Of a stretch of DNA of 32,415 bases, positions 8,526 to 17,320 are shown in pieces. Position 1 is the stretch's first letter, and every line of letters begins with the position of its first letter. The stretch comes from Prosthecobacter debontii. Its GTDB lineage: Bacteria > Verrucomicrobiota > Verrucomicrobiia > Verrucomicrobiales > Akkermansiaceae. The stretch is from contig CAMBPB010000033.1 of NCBI GenBank assembly GCA_945869465.1, positions 1-32,415 of the forward strand, given 5' to 3'. Below the pieces are notes generated by a model. It was not told the origin of the DNA. It made no database searches and saw only the letters and a list, made by a program, of their open reading frames with translations. The position numbers and the translations under genes are program-made.

Positions 8526-8981
8526 GTGACCCGCCACAAGACACCCCATCCCCGAGCGCCCGGCCAGGTGCTGGTGCCCGCCTCAGCGATCGGCGGGCTG
8601 TCGCTGGTCCTTGCCGCCGGGCTGGCCGCATTGGGTGTCATCGGGCGCGCCAACGAGGGAATCGCCCGGCGGGTTTCGCGCGGCGGAGTGGAAACCTTTG
8701 GAAAAAACCTGCCCGCTTGGAGCATTTGGCTGGCGGCGGTGATCCTATCGTTCGGCCTGGCATGCGCCATCCTTGCCACCCCCGGTCACGGCCGCAGAGC
8801 GCTCCTGTGGCTCACCGCGGTGGTCCTGATGGCGGCGTGGGCTCCGGTGCTCAGTCTCGCCGCGCATGCCCCGGAAATCGCCGCACCCTGGATCGCCACG
8901 GCGTGGTCCGGCGTTTGCGCCTTGGTTTACGCCGCCAATCACCGCATGGCCTGCGATGCGAATCCCGCCTCCTCAAAATGA
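8526..8981 (+). CDS. Small multi-pass membrane protein, unknown
   Basis: A 151-residue frame with a GTG start at 8526, 49 bp after the previous gene. Four hydrophobic segments are visible (about residues 18-38, 65-85, 90-112 and 120-135, for example AIGGLSLVLAAGLAALGVIG and WLTAVVLMAAWAPVLSLAA) with short Arg-rich loops. I recognise no family. Its stop overlaps the start of recR (ATGA), so the two are translationally coupled. The high third-position GC resembles the neighbours, which supports a real gene. Confidence 0.7.
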   Translation: MTRHKTPHPRAPGQVLVPASAIGGLSLVLAAGLAALGVIGRANEGIARRVSRGGVETFGKNLPAWSIWLAAVILSFGLACAILATPGHGRRALLWLTAVVLMAAWAPVLSLAAHAPEIAAPWIATAWSGVCALVYAANHRMACDANPASSK

Positions 8982-9589
8982 CCCGCGCCGATTTCCCGGA
9001 ACCTGTTAAATTGTTAGTCGCCGAACTCAAGCGCCTTCCCGGCATCGGCCCGCGCAGCGCCGAGCGCATCGCCGTCTGGCTGCTGCAAAGTCCCAAGGCG
9101 GATCCCACCGCGCTCGCCGGCGCCCTGCAAAATGCCAAGGAAACCATCCGCCCGTGTCCGGCCTGCGGGTTCTTCGCCACGGAAACGGGTTGTGGCATCT
9201 GTGATGATCCAAAGCGCGATGACCGCATGATTTGCGTCGTCGAACAAGCCACCGACGTGCTGCCGCTGGAACGATCGGGCGCGTTCCGCGGCCGTTACCA
9301 TTGCCTGGGCGGCAAACTCTCGCCACTCGACCGCGTCTCGCCCGATGACCTGCGTATCGCGCCCCTGATCCGCCGCATCGAAGCGGCTCCCACGGAAATC
9401 GAAGTGGTGCTGGCACTCGGCTCCGATGTGGAGGGCGAGGCGACCGCGCACTATCTGGCGGAGCTGCTGCGCGGGAGGAATTGCCGCCTCACCCGCATCG
9501 CCCAGGGCCTGCCTGCCGGCGGGGGCCTGGAACACGCGGACGAACTCACCTTGATGCGCGCGATGCAGGGTCGGCGGAATGTTTTCTAA
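8978..9589 (+). CDS. recR: Recombination mediator RecR
   Basis: A 203-residue protein, normal length for RecR. The helix-hairpin-helix is at the N-terminus (LKRLPGIGPRSAERIAVWLL). The C4 zinc finger is C60-P-A-C63 ... C72-G-I-C75. The Toprim domain follows (ICVVEQATDVLPLERSGAF, then LGSDVEGEATAHYLAELL), and the conserved RIAQGLPAGGGLEHADELTL motif is near the end. RecR works with RecF/RecO to load RecA on gapped DNA. The start at ATG 8978 overlaps the preceding stop, and the alignment of the N-terminal helix supports it. The gene converges on the Xer recombinase with a 13-bp gap. Confidence 0.97.
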   Translation: MTRADFPEPVKLLVAELKRLPGIGPRSAERIAVWLLQSPKADPTALAGALQNAKETIRPCPACGFFATETGCGICDDPKRDDRMICVVEQATDVLPLERSGAFRGRYHCLGGKLSPLDRVSPDDLRIAPLIRRIEAAPTEIEVVLALGSDVEGEATAHYLAELLRGRNCRLTRIAQGLPAGGGLEHADELTLMRAMQGRRNVF

Positions 9590-9602
9590 CGATCACGGCG
9601 TT

Positions 9603-10493
9603 TCACGCTCGCGGGTGGGCGTCGTCATAGGCTTTTTTCAGCCGTTCCTTGGTGACGTGGGTGTAGATCTGGGTGGTGGAAAGCGAGGCATGTCCGAGCA
9701 AGGCCTGCACGCTGCGCAGGTCCGCCCCGGCGTCCAATAAATGAGTGGCGAAGCTATGCCTTAACTTGTGCGGACTGATGGCGAACGGAATGCCGCTGTG
9801 TTTCAAGTATTTCTTCAACAGTTGATCCACCGCCTGCTGGGTGATGCGCGTGCGTCGCTTGCTCAGAAACAAGGGACCGGAAGTGACCGCGGCCTCCTGG
9901 CGGTAGCGCTGGATCGCGCTCACCGCCGGCCCGCCGACCGGGACAATGCGTTCCTTCGAGCCTTTCCCGGTGACGCGCACGGTGTCGCCGATGAAATCCA
10001 CGTCCTTCACATCGAGCGAGAGCAATTCGGAAATGCGCAGCCCGCTCGAGTAAAACAATTCGAGAATCGCCGCATCCCGCACAGGCAGCCAAGGCGGCGA
10101 TTTTTTGTCCGCCGGCAGGAGTAACGGGATGCCTAACAATTCGTTGATCTGTGCGATGGTGAGCACCACCGGCAGGCTGCGCTCGGGTTTCGGAAGCTGG
10201 ACCTCGGCCACCGGACTGCGTCCAAGCCCGCGGCGCAGCACGAGGTATTTGAAGAACGAGCGCAACGCCGCGAATCGCAGCCGGATGGTCGCGCGCTTGA
10301 ACCCTTGTTTCATCAGCGCGAATAGGTAATCGCGGAAGTCATCCGCCGTCGCCTCGCGCCAACTGCTGAACCCGCCGTCGCGCCACGTCCGGTAGGAGGC
10401 CAGGGCGTCCCGATAATTCGCCAGTGTCCGCGGGGATGCGCTCCTCTCGGTGGCCATGAAATCGAAAAACGCGTTTTCGTCCGGATCGGTCAT
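9603..10493 (-). CDS. Tyrosine recombinase XerC/XerD-like
   Basis: A 296-residue protein of standard Xer length. The N-terminal SAM-like core-binding domain (ATERSASPRTLANYRDAL) is followed by the catalytic domain. The catalytic set is visible: Arg in SSGLRISELLSLD, Lys in VTGKGSKERIVP, His and Arg in SPHKLRHSFATHLLDAG, His in LLGHASLSTTQIYTH, and the nucleophile Y277. Xer proteins resolve chromosome dimers at dif; integrases share the fold. The length and the lack of an adjacent att-like repeat or cargo favour a housekeeping Xer over a mobile-element integrase. XerC and XerD cannot be told apart from this alone. It is divergent from the TIM-barrel gene, with a 142-bp spacer showing nothing further. 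Confidence 0.93.
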   Translation of the reverse strand: MTDPDENAFFDFMATERSASPRTLANYRDALASYRTWRDGGFSSWREATADDFRDYLFALMKQGFKRATIRLRFAALRSFFKYLVLRRGLGRSPVAEVQLPKPERSLPVVLTIAQINELLGIPLLLPADKKSPPWLPVRDAAILELFYSSGLRISELLSLDVKDVDFIGDTVRVTGKGSKERIVPVGGPAVSAIQRYRQEAAVTSGPLFLSKRRTRITQQAVDQLLKKYLKHSGIPFAISPHKLRHSFATHLLDAGADLRSVQALLGHASLSTTQIYTHVTKERLKKAYDDAHPRA

Positions 10494-10635
10494 CGGGCCG
10501 GAGACTAAGCGGCGGGTGATCTAACGCCAATCGAAATGCGGGCTCGCCGCGGCGGGTGAAGATTTGCCCGTTGGTTGCGGGGGAAATGGCCCCTTGATTC
10601 CTTCCGCAAAGCCATCACACTGCCATGCGCACCTG

Positions 10636-11490
10636 ATGAAACACGGTTCTATTCTCACCCTGATTCCCGCCGCATCCGCCTTGCTTGCCCTTCGCTCCAA
10701 GGCGGCTCCGATCCCCCCGCCCGCCTTGACTCCCGCCGGTTTCTCCATTGCCGTTCAATGCTGGTCGTTCAAGGAGTTCACGCTGTTTCAAGCGATCGAA
10801 ATGGCCGCCTCCGCCGGTGCCCATGTCGAACTCTTTCCCGGCCAGAAAATCGGCGGGAAAGCCGGCGATCTCAGATTTTCTCCCGATCTCACCCATGACC
10901 AACTCCAACCCGTCCTCGACCACCTCGCCAAACATCAGGTGAGCGCCGTGAACTTCGGGGTCATCCCGGTTCCCAAGTCTGAGAATAAGGCCCGCAAAAT
11001 CTTCAAGTTCGCGAAAAAACTCGGCCTGTATGCCATCACCACTGAATCGCTCGACGCCCTCGACACTCTTGAAAAGCTTGCCGCGGAATACGACATCAAG
11101 GTCTGTTTCCACAATCACCCGAAACCCACCTCCCTCTGGGATCCGCACAAGATTTGGAAAGTCATCGAAAACCGTCACGAACACATCGGCTACTGCGCCG
11201 ACATCGGCCACTGGGCCAGCTCGGGCTTGGATCCCCTAACGGTGATGGAAAAAATCGCCACACGCGTCCGCTCGTTCCACCTGAAAGACCGCCAATGGAT
11301 CGACGGGTGGTCGCATGACCGCCCCTTCGGCACTGGCGTCATCGATCTCATCGCCATCCTCGATGAGGCCCGCAACCATGGATTCGCAGGCAATGTCACC
11401 ATCGAGTATGAACACAACTGGAAAACCTCGCTGCCTGAAATCGCCCAGTGCGTCGGCTACCTGCGGGCCTATGCGCGGATGCGAGCTTGA
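10636..11490 (+). CDS. Secreted sugar isomerase/epimerase-like TIM barrel (AP endonuclease family 2)
   Basis: A 284-residue protein starting at ATG 10636, which gives a signal-peptide-like N-terminus (ILTLIPAASALLALRSKAAP). The frame is open further upstream, but that part has no protein-like features. Metal and active-site motifs of the xylose-isomerase-like barrel are in order: SAGAHVELFPGQ, VCFHNHPKP, YCADIGHWASSGLDP, VRSFHLKDR, and VTIEYEHNW near the end. Such secreted barrels are abundant in Verrucomicrobia and Planctomycetes and are thought to isomerise or epimerise uncommon sugars. It heads a same-strand cluster with a sulfatase and glycosidases, so a role in sulfated polysaccharide breakdown is plausible but inferred. 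Confidence 0.9.
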   Translation: MKHGSILTLIPAASALLALRSKAAPIPPPALTPAGFSIAVQCWSFKEFTLFQAIEMAASAGAHVELFPGQKIGGKAGDLRFSPDLTHDQLQPVLDHLAKHQVSAVNFGVIPVPKSENKARKIFKFAKKLGLYAITTESLDALDTLEKLAAEYDIKVCFHNHPKPTSLWDPHKIWKVIENRHEHIGYCADIGHWASSGLDPLTVMEKIATRVRSFHLKDRQWIDGWSHDRPFGTGVIDLIAILDEARNHGFAGNVTIEYEHNWKTSLPEIAQCVGYLRAYARMRA

Positions 11491-11534
11491 TGGATCTTCT
11501 TGTCAACAAGCAATCCGAGGAGTAGACGGCCCTC

Positions 11535-12962
11535 ATGCGAACAATCCCGCACCTCCTCACCGCCCTGCTACTCCCCATTGCCACGCTGCACGCCGCCGCC
11601 AACCAACCGGCCAAACCCAACATCATTGTCATTCTCACCGACGACCAGGGTTACGGCGATTTGTCATGCCATGGCAACCCGATCCTCAAGACGCCGAACA
11701 TCGACCGGCTCCACGACGAGGGGGTTCGGCTGACCGAGTTTCACGTCAGCCCGACCTGTGCGCCGACACGCAGCGCGCTGTTGTCGGGCCGGCATGAATT
11801 CAAGAACGGCGTCACTCACACCATTCTCGAACGCGAGCGGATGAGCCTCAAGACGACCACCCTCGCGCAGGTGCTCAAGTCCGCGGGCTACACCACCGGC
11901 GTTTTCGGCAAGTGGCATCTGGGTGACGAGGACGCCTATCAGCCGGACCGCCGGGGCTTTGACGAGGTGTTCATCCACGGCGCTGGCGGTATTGGCCAGA
12001 GTTATCCCGGCAGTTGCGGCGATGCTCCCGGAAACTCGTATTTCAATCCCGCCATCAAACACAACGGCAGCTTCGTGAAAACCACTGGCTATTGCACCGA
12101 CGTGTTTTTCGGCCAGGCGATGAAGTGGATCCAATCCGTGAAGGGCAAGCAGCCGTTCTTCGCCTACATCACTCCCAACGCACCGCACGGGCCGCTGCAA
12201 GTCCGGCCCGAAGACCAACAGCGCTATGCCGGCAAGGTCAAACCAAACGAGGCGAAGTTCTTCGGCATGATCGCCAACATCGACGACAACGTCGGCCGCC
12301 TGCTGGACCAACTCAAGACGCTCGGCATCGAAAACGATACGCTCGTCATCTTCATGAACGACAACGGCGGCACCGGCGGCGTTGGAATATTCAACGCCGG
12401 CCTGCATGGCTCCAAGGGCACACCGTGGCAGGGCGGCACCCGCAGCGCCTCGTTCTGGCGCTGGCCCGCCGGCCTGAAACCCGCCGATGTGAAACCGCTA
12501 ACCGCACATATCGACGTGTTCCCGACTCTTGCCGAACTCGCCGGGACGAAACCCGACGACCAGGTCAAGTGGCAAGTCGAGGGCCGCAGCCTGGTGCCAT
12601 TGCTGCGGAATCCGGACGCCGCCTGGGCCGACCGCACGCTGGTCTCCCATGTCGGCCGCTGGGCGAAGGGCGCGCCACCGGTGAAACTAGGCGCATGTAG
12701 TATCCGCAACCAGCGCTACAGCCTGGTGCGCAACGGCGGCAAGTGGTCGCTGTTTGATCTAACATGCGATCCCGGGGAAAAGAACGATGTCGCCGCCGAC
12801 CATGCCGATATCGTCGCGCGGCTCACCGCCGCCTACGACAAGTGGTGGGATGAAACCCTGCCCTGCCTTGAAAACGAGGATGCCGCCGGCCCGGCGGTCA
12901 ATCCGTTCAAAGAGCAATATCAGAAACAACTCGCTGGCCCCGGCATTCCGCTGTTGAACTAA
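11535..12962 (+). CDS. Secreted sulfatase (arylsulfatase A-like)
   Basis: A 475-residue protein with signal peptide (HLLTALLLPIATLHAAA). The catalytic formylglycine signature is C75-A-P-T-R79 followed by SALLSGR, a Thr variant of CxPSR. The metal-binding D36-D37 lies in VILTDDQGYGDLSCHG. Other landmarks are TGVFGKWHLGDE, PFFAYITPNAPHGP, and the second metal site DTLVIFMNDNGGTGG. C75 must be oxidised to formylglycine by a sulfatase-modifying enzyme, which is not in this window. The enzyme probably removes sulfate esters from a glycan outside the cytoplasm. The gene is 44 bp after the TIM-barrel gene and 16 bp before the next, so a shared transcript is likely. Confidence 0.95.
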   Translation: MRTIPHLLTALLLPIATLHAAANQPAKPNIIVILTDDQGYGDLSCHGNPILKTPNIDRLHDEGVRLTEFHVSPTCAPTRSALLSGRHEFKNGVTHTILERERMSLKTTTLAQVLKSAGYTTGVFGKWHLGDEDAYQPDRRGFDEVFIHGAGGIGQSYPGSCGDAPGNSYFNPAIKHNGSFVKTTGYCTDVFFGQAMKWIQSVKGKQPFFAYITPNAPHGPLQVRPEDQQRYAGKVKPNEAKFFGMIANIDDNVGRLLDQLKTLGIENDTLVIFMNDNGGTGGVGIFNAGLHGSKGTPWQGGTRSASFWRWPAGLKPADVKPLTAHIDVFPTLAELAGTKPDDQVKWQVEGRSLVPLLRNPDAAWADRTLVSHVGRWAKGAPPVKLGACSIRNQRYSLVRNGGKWSLFDLTCDPGEKNDVAADHADIVARLTAAYDKWWDETLPCLENEDAAGPAVNPFKEQYQKQLAGPGIPLLN

Positions 12963-12978
12963 CAAACATCCCGCCGCC

Positions 12979-13905
12979 ATGCGCCACACTTCATCACTTG
13001 CAGCCATCGCACTTCTGCTGGCACCGCTGGCACCGCTGGCCGCGCTGGCCGCGGACCTTGCCGAGGGCAACGCGACGATTCGGGCCACCGCCGGACCATC
13101 CGAGATCGTCATCACCACGACATCCCGCGTCGCCGGCGCGATCCACTCGCTCACATGGAACGGGCGCGAGTTCATCGACTCCGCAGATCACGGACGGCAG
13201 CTTCAATCCGCTTCCAACCTCGACTGCGGCACGCCGATCACCAGCGAGACCTTCAACCCGACCGAGGCGGGCTCCCGGCGCGATGGGGCCGGCGAAAAAT
13301 CCTCCGGCAGGCTGCGGCACCGCCGGGTCGGGCCGAATGCGCTCCAGACCACGTCTCAAATGGCATTCTGGCTGGCCCCCGGCGAAAAATCCGGGCCGAA
13401 CCTCGCGAAAAACACGACGGTTCTATCAGACCACCTGCTGGTAAAGAGGGTCCGCATCGGCTACCAGAACCTGCCTCATGTCATCAGTTACGACGTGACG
13501 TTCAGCCTGCCAATCGGCGAGCGCCACACCCACGCGGTCTTCGAGGCGCTCACCGGCTACATGCCGCCCGAGTTCGAAAAATTCCACCAGTTCGATCCAA
13601 AAACCGGCGAACTGGAGCCGCTCTCCGATGGTCCGGGCGAGGTGCCGCATCCGGTCGTTCTCAGCATGGCGGGCGGTTCGCATGCCATGGGAATCTACGC
13701 GCCTCAACAACCGATGGCCCGAATCACTGGCCCCACCTTCGGGCGCTGGCGGTTTGTTCCGGAAAAGGTCGTGAAATGGAACTGCGTTTTCCGCCTGACC
13801 GACGATAGAGGCATCACGCCGGGTGAGTATTCGTTTCGTATGTTTGTCATTGTCGGCGATCTGGAGACGGTGAAGGTTTCCATGCGGACGCTGCATCGCT
13901 TATGA
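12979..13905 (+). CDS. Secreted beta-sandwich protein, unknown function
   Basis: A 308-residue protein with a signal peptide made of short repeats (APLAPLAALAA, encoded by a 9-bp tandem CTGGCACCG/CTGGCCGCG). The mature part is strand-rich (GAIHSLTWNGREFIDSADHG, then HTHAVFEALTGYMP and GGSHAMGIYAPQQP). It recalls mutarotase-like or carbohydrate-binding sandwiches, but I cannot name the family with confidence. It lies 16 bp after the sulfatase and 19 bp before the next gene start, inside the glycan-use cluster. A carbohydrate role is inferred from context only. Confidence 0.75.
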   Translation: MRHTSSLAAIALLLAPLAPLAALAADLAEGNATIRATAGPSEIVITTTSRVAGAIHSLTWNGREFIDSADHGRQLQSASNLDCGTPITSETFNPTEAGSRRDGAGEKSSGRLRHRRVGPNALQTTSQMAFWLAPGEKSGPNLAKNTTVLSDHLLVKRVRIGYQNLPHVISYDVTFSLPIGERHTHAVFEALTGYMPPEFEKFHQFDPKTGELEPLSDGPGEVPHPVVLSMAGGSHAMGIYAPQQPMARITGPTFGRWRFVPEKVVKWNCVFRLTDDRGITPGEYSFRMFVIVGDLETVKVSMRTLHRL

Positions 13906-13924
13906 CACCTAACACCACTCCCGG

Positions 13925-14317
13925 ATGAAACGACGCGTATTTCTCGGAACTGCCACAGGAGGGTTCGCCGCACTTTGGCCGTCATCGCCTTACCGCCTGC
14001 TCGCGGCGCAGGCTCAAGAACTTCCCGCCGGCCGGTTTGATGCGCCGGATCCCGCGGTTCTCAAGCTGGCCGGCGCTGTCGATCAGAACGGTATCCTGGG
14101 CAAGGTGTTTCCGCCGAAGGGTGTCCTGGAGCATCGTCGGATCGCGCCAGGCGGAGGATACAGCGGCCAATGGATTTGGGACACGAAGTTCGTGGTCGGA
14201 GCCTGCCGGAGTGGCGGCGTTCAGGACGCGCGCCGGGAAACATTCGATTACCCGTGCAACATGGACGGTCTCAGGTTGACGCGCCATCCGCCGCGCAAGG
14301 GAGCAAAGAAAGGCGAA
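13925..14317 (+). pseudogene. Truncated glycoside hydrolase N-terminus fused to next gene
   Basis: The frame begins with a twin-arginine signal (MKRRVFLGTATGGFAALW) and continues with about 75 residues that resemble the start of an (alpha/alpha)6-type glycoside hydrolase (GKVFPPKGVL, APGGGYSGQWIWDTKFVV; the W-x-WDT-x-F motif). After that the text turns Arg/Gly/Cys-rich and loses family likeness, and the rest of the hydrolase is missing. The frame runs without a stop into the GH106 gene, giving an apparent 1099-residue protein. I read it as a remnant left by an internal deletion. The GH106 part has its own Shine-Dalgarno, start and signal peptide, so the fusion may not be its main product. Confidence 0.7.
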
Positions 14318-17224
14318 ATGAAAATCAGAAAATGGATCGCAGCGGCGCACGCGATGGTGTTGCTCATGGGTGGTGGCACCGTGGCGGATGCGGAGCCGGT
14401 AACAAGTGCCGGGGACACGCTCATCGCGCTGAAGTCCGGATGGGACAAGCCGGCACGAAGTTGCAAACCCCACACCCGCTGGTGGTGGCCGGGCAACGCG
14501 CTGAGCAAAGCCGACATCACCGCACAACTTGAAGGAATGGCCGGACAGGGGATCGGCGGTGTCGAGATCATGAGCTTGTGGAAGATGTATGAGAAGGGCA
14601 ACGTCGAGTACCTAACGCCGGAGTTTCTGGGATTGGTGAAACATGCGGTCGCCGAGGCGAAGCGGCTGGACATGGAAGTGGCGGTCACCTTCGGCCCCGG
14701 CTGGGGGTTTGGGGGATCATGGGTCGCCAAGGAGGATCAGAGCAAGGTGCTGTGTATGGCCGCCACTGACCTGGCGGGTGGATCCCGGTTCAGCGGCGCG
14801 CTTCCGCTGCCCGATCTCAAGGGGTTTCGCGACAAAAAAGCGCAAGGGCCGCGTGATCCCGGAACCGTGGTCGCCGTGGTCGCCGGCCGCATCACGGGCA
14901 ACAACCAGTTGGACGAATCATCCCTTACCGTTCTCAAATCATCGGATCGCACCCTCGAATGGGAGGTGCCGGCCGGGCAGTGGAAGTTGATGGTCTTCTG
15001 GTTAGAATACACCGAGCAGGAATGCTCGGCACAGAGTTTCCATCCGCCTGCGATGGTGATCGATCACATGAACCAGGGTGCGGTCCAACGTTATTGCGAA
15101 CATCTCGGCGGAGTGATCAAGAAGACGGTCGGCGAGGAGTTCGGCCGGACCGTCGATTCGTTTTTTTGTGACAGTTTCGAGTTCTGGCCATTGTCCAACG
15201 CCTTGCTGTGGAGCACCGACACGCTGGAGGGTTTTGGCAAACACACCGGCTATGATCTAACGAAGTATCTGCCGGCGCTCTGGTTCGATGTCGGGCCGCT
15301 AACTCCGCGCATTCGTTACGACCTTGGCGACTATCTGAACCACCAGGGACTCGATACCTTCTTCAAGCCCTTCAACGAATGGTGCGATGCGAACCAGGTC
15401 GAAGCCCGCATCCAGCCTCACTACCGCTTCACCGAGGAGCTCGTTCAAGGCGCGGGAGCGACCGCCCGGCCCGAGACGGAAGTGACCACCGCCCGCTTCG
15501 AGCCGGTGGCGGATCCGCGCAAGGCGACCGCATCCGGCGCGCGGTTCTACGGGCGCGGGATTGTTTCCGCCGAGGCCTACACCTTCATCCATCCCCTGCG
15601 CTATCGGACCAATCTACAGGACATCAAAATCGCGACCGACGCGTTTCTGCGAGACGGCATCACGCAGTTTTACAATCACGGGTATTTCGGATCGCCCGAG
15701 GCGCAGGTCGCACCCAGCCGCGATTTTCCGTGGGCCAACCGCATCGATCACTGGAACACTTGGTGGAAACACTATCATCATGTGGCGGAGTATGTGGCAC
15801 GTTGTTGTTCCGTGTTGCGCCAGGGCCGACTGGTGGCTGACGTGCTCATCTATTCACCGCAGGCGACGGCGTGGAGCGAGCGCGCGGTTTGGGGCAGCAC
15901 CCGCCGCGTGATGCCATACGGAAATCTGGCCAAGACACTCGTTGCCAATGGTTATGACTTCGACATCGTCAACGACGACCTACTGCAGCATCACGCGAAA
16001 TTTCGCGACGGCAATCTCGAAATCAACGGCCATTTCTATCGGATGTTGGTGTTGCCCCGGGCGACGGTGCTGCCCATTGAAACGATGCGCGCGATCCGCG
16101 ATTTCGCCGAGGCAGGCGGCACCGTGGTGGCGCTCGACGAAATGCCGGTGACCGCCGCGGGTTTGAAAAACCATCAGGAAAACGACGGGGAATTGAAGCG
16201 GATCACGGACCGCCTGTTCAATCCGTCACGCCACGCCGGCGGGATTTTCCTGCCCGAATACAAGATCGAGCGCAAACCCTTCAATCCCGGGCGGCAACCG
16301 ATCACCGCGACGCCTCCGCTCAATGACGCGCAGCGCCGCCTGCTTGCCGTGCTGGGAACCCTGACACCGCCTGACTTTTCCTTGGCCGGCGGGGCGCAGA
16401 GTGACGGACTGACATTCATCCACAAGCGGGTGAATGGCGTGGAAGTCTATTTTGTCAGCAACCTCCAGCCGCAGCGCATCGCCACGGAGGTCACCTTCCG
16501 TGTCACCGGCGCGACCCCGCAACGGTGGGACGCGCTGACGGGCGGGGTGTCGGATGTTAGAGAGTTCCGCACGGCCGCGAAAGGAACGACCCTAGCGTTG
16601 GAACTCGAACCATGGGAGTCCGCATTTTTCGTCTTCAAGCCGGGCCTTCCGCCGCCGCAGGCCGTCAAGCCGGCACCGGCTTCCAAGCCTGTTCCGGAAC
16701 CGTTGGTTGTGGCCGGCACGTGGAGGATGAAACTCGAGGGGCACGCCTTTGAAACGCTTGAAACCACCTGTGATCGGTTGGAGAGCTTGACGAATTCCCC
16801 GCGGACGCGCCATTTCTCGGGCACCAGTCGCTACGAGATCGAGTTTGACGTGCCGGCGGAGCGGCTGGCGGAAGACATTCCCGTGTGGCTCGATCTGGGG
16901 CAGGTCGGGAATCTAGCGGAAGTCGCGTTGAATGGCCGGGCGGCGGGCGTGGCGTGGATGGTTCCCTATCGCCTCGATGTTTCCAAAACCCTCCGTCCGG
17001 GGAACAACCGGCTGGTGGTGTCGGTGACGAACGCGCTCATCCATTATGTCAGCGGACTCAAGGAACCCACCGAAGTTCCAGTGGATCTGCAAGCGCGTCT
17101 CGGCAAGGCCAATTCGGATATCTATCCGGAGGGCGGCTCCTCGCGGCAGGAAATGAACGAAACCGATTTGCCGCCGTCCGGGTTGATGGGGCCGGTGCGG
17201 ATTGTGTTCGGGAAACCCCAATGA
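14318..17224 (+). CDS. GH106-type alpha-L-rhamnosidase, secreted
   Basis: A 968-residue protein from ATG 14318, chosen because a purine-rich SD region (AAGGGAG, GAAAGGCG) precedes it and a signal peptide follows (WIAAAHAMVLLMGGGTVADA). The GH106 hallmark is KPHTRWWWPGNALSKADI followed by LEGMAGQGIGGVEIM. The catalytic barrel continues through VAVTFGPGWGFGGSW, DSFFCDSFEFWP and GAGATARPETEVTTAR. A C-terminal galactose-binding-like beta-sandwich, as in GH2, is seen at about 820-960 (SRYEIEFDVPAERL, VWLDLGQVGNLAEVALNG). The family releases alpha-L-rhamnose from pectin-type or other glycans. The frame is open upstream into the remnant entry. Its stop overlaps an ATG opening a 13-codon frame (17221-17262, MRFYKRITVRTRS), possibly another stub. 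Confidence 0.9.
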   Translation: MKIRKWIAAAHAMVLLMGGGTVADAEPVTSAGDTLIALKSGWDKPARSCKPHTRWWWPGNALSKADITAQLEGMAGQGIGGVEIMSLWKMYEKGNVEYLTPEFLGLVKHAVAEAKRLDMEVAVTFGPGWGFGGSWVAKEDQSKVLCMAATDLAGGSRFSGALPLPDLKGFRDKKAQGPRDPGTVVAVVAGRITGNNQLDESSLTVLKSSDRTLEWEVPAGQWKLMVFWLEYTEQECSAQSFHPPAMVIDHMNQGAVQRYCEHLGGVIKKTVGEEFGRTVDSFFCDSFEFWPLSNALLWSTDTLEGFGKHTGYDLTKYLPALWFDVGPLTPRIRYDLGDYLNHQGLDTFFKPFNEWCDANQVEARIQPHYRFTEELVQGAGATARPETEVTTARFEPVADPRKATASGARFYGRGIVSAEAYTFIHPLRYRTNLQDIKIATDAFLRDGITQFYNHGYFGSPEAQVAPSRDFPWANRIDHWNTWWKHYHHVAEYVARCCSVLRQGRLVADVLIYSPQATAWSERAVWGSTRRVMPYGNLAKTLVANGYDFDIVNDDLLQHHAKFRDGNLEINGHFYRMLVLPRATVLPIETMRAIRDFAEAGGTVVALDEMPVTAAGLKNHQENDGELKRITDRLFNPSRHAGGIFLPEYKIERKPFNPGRQPITATPPLNDAQRRLLAVLGTLTPPDFSLAGGAQSDGLTFIHKRVNGVEVYFVSNLQPQRIATEVTFRVTGATPQRWDALTGGVSDVREFRTAAKGTTLALELEPWESAFFVFKPGLPPPQAVKPAPASKPVPEPLVVAGTWRMKLEGHAFETLETTCDRLESLTNSPRTRHFSGTSRYEIEFDVPAERLAEDIPVWLDLGQVGNLAEVALNGRAAGVAWMVPYRLDVSKTLRPGNNRLVVSVTNALIHYVSGLKEPTEVPVDLQARLGKANSDIYPEGGSSRQEMNETDLPPSGLMGPVRIVFGKPQ

Positions 17225-17320
17225 GATTCTACAAACGCATCACAGTCAGGACCCGGTCTTAAAAGAGGTAAATGAGGAAGGCAGGCAAGCCGGAAGGATG
17301 CTCTCTCCTCGATGAACGAT

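Noticed and set aside
9603..10493. Integrase marking a genomic island
   Set aside because: Length and motifs fit a housekeeping Xer. There is no adjacent tRNA, att repeat or mobile cargo.
13925..17224. A single 1099-residue two-domain enzyme
   Set aside because: The first domain is cut off after about 90 residues, and the second has its own SD, start codon and signal peptide.
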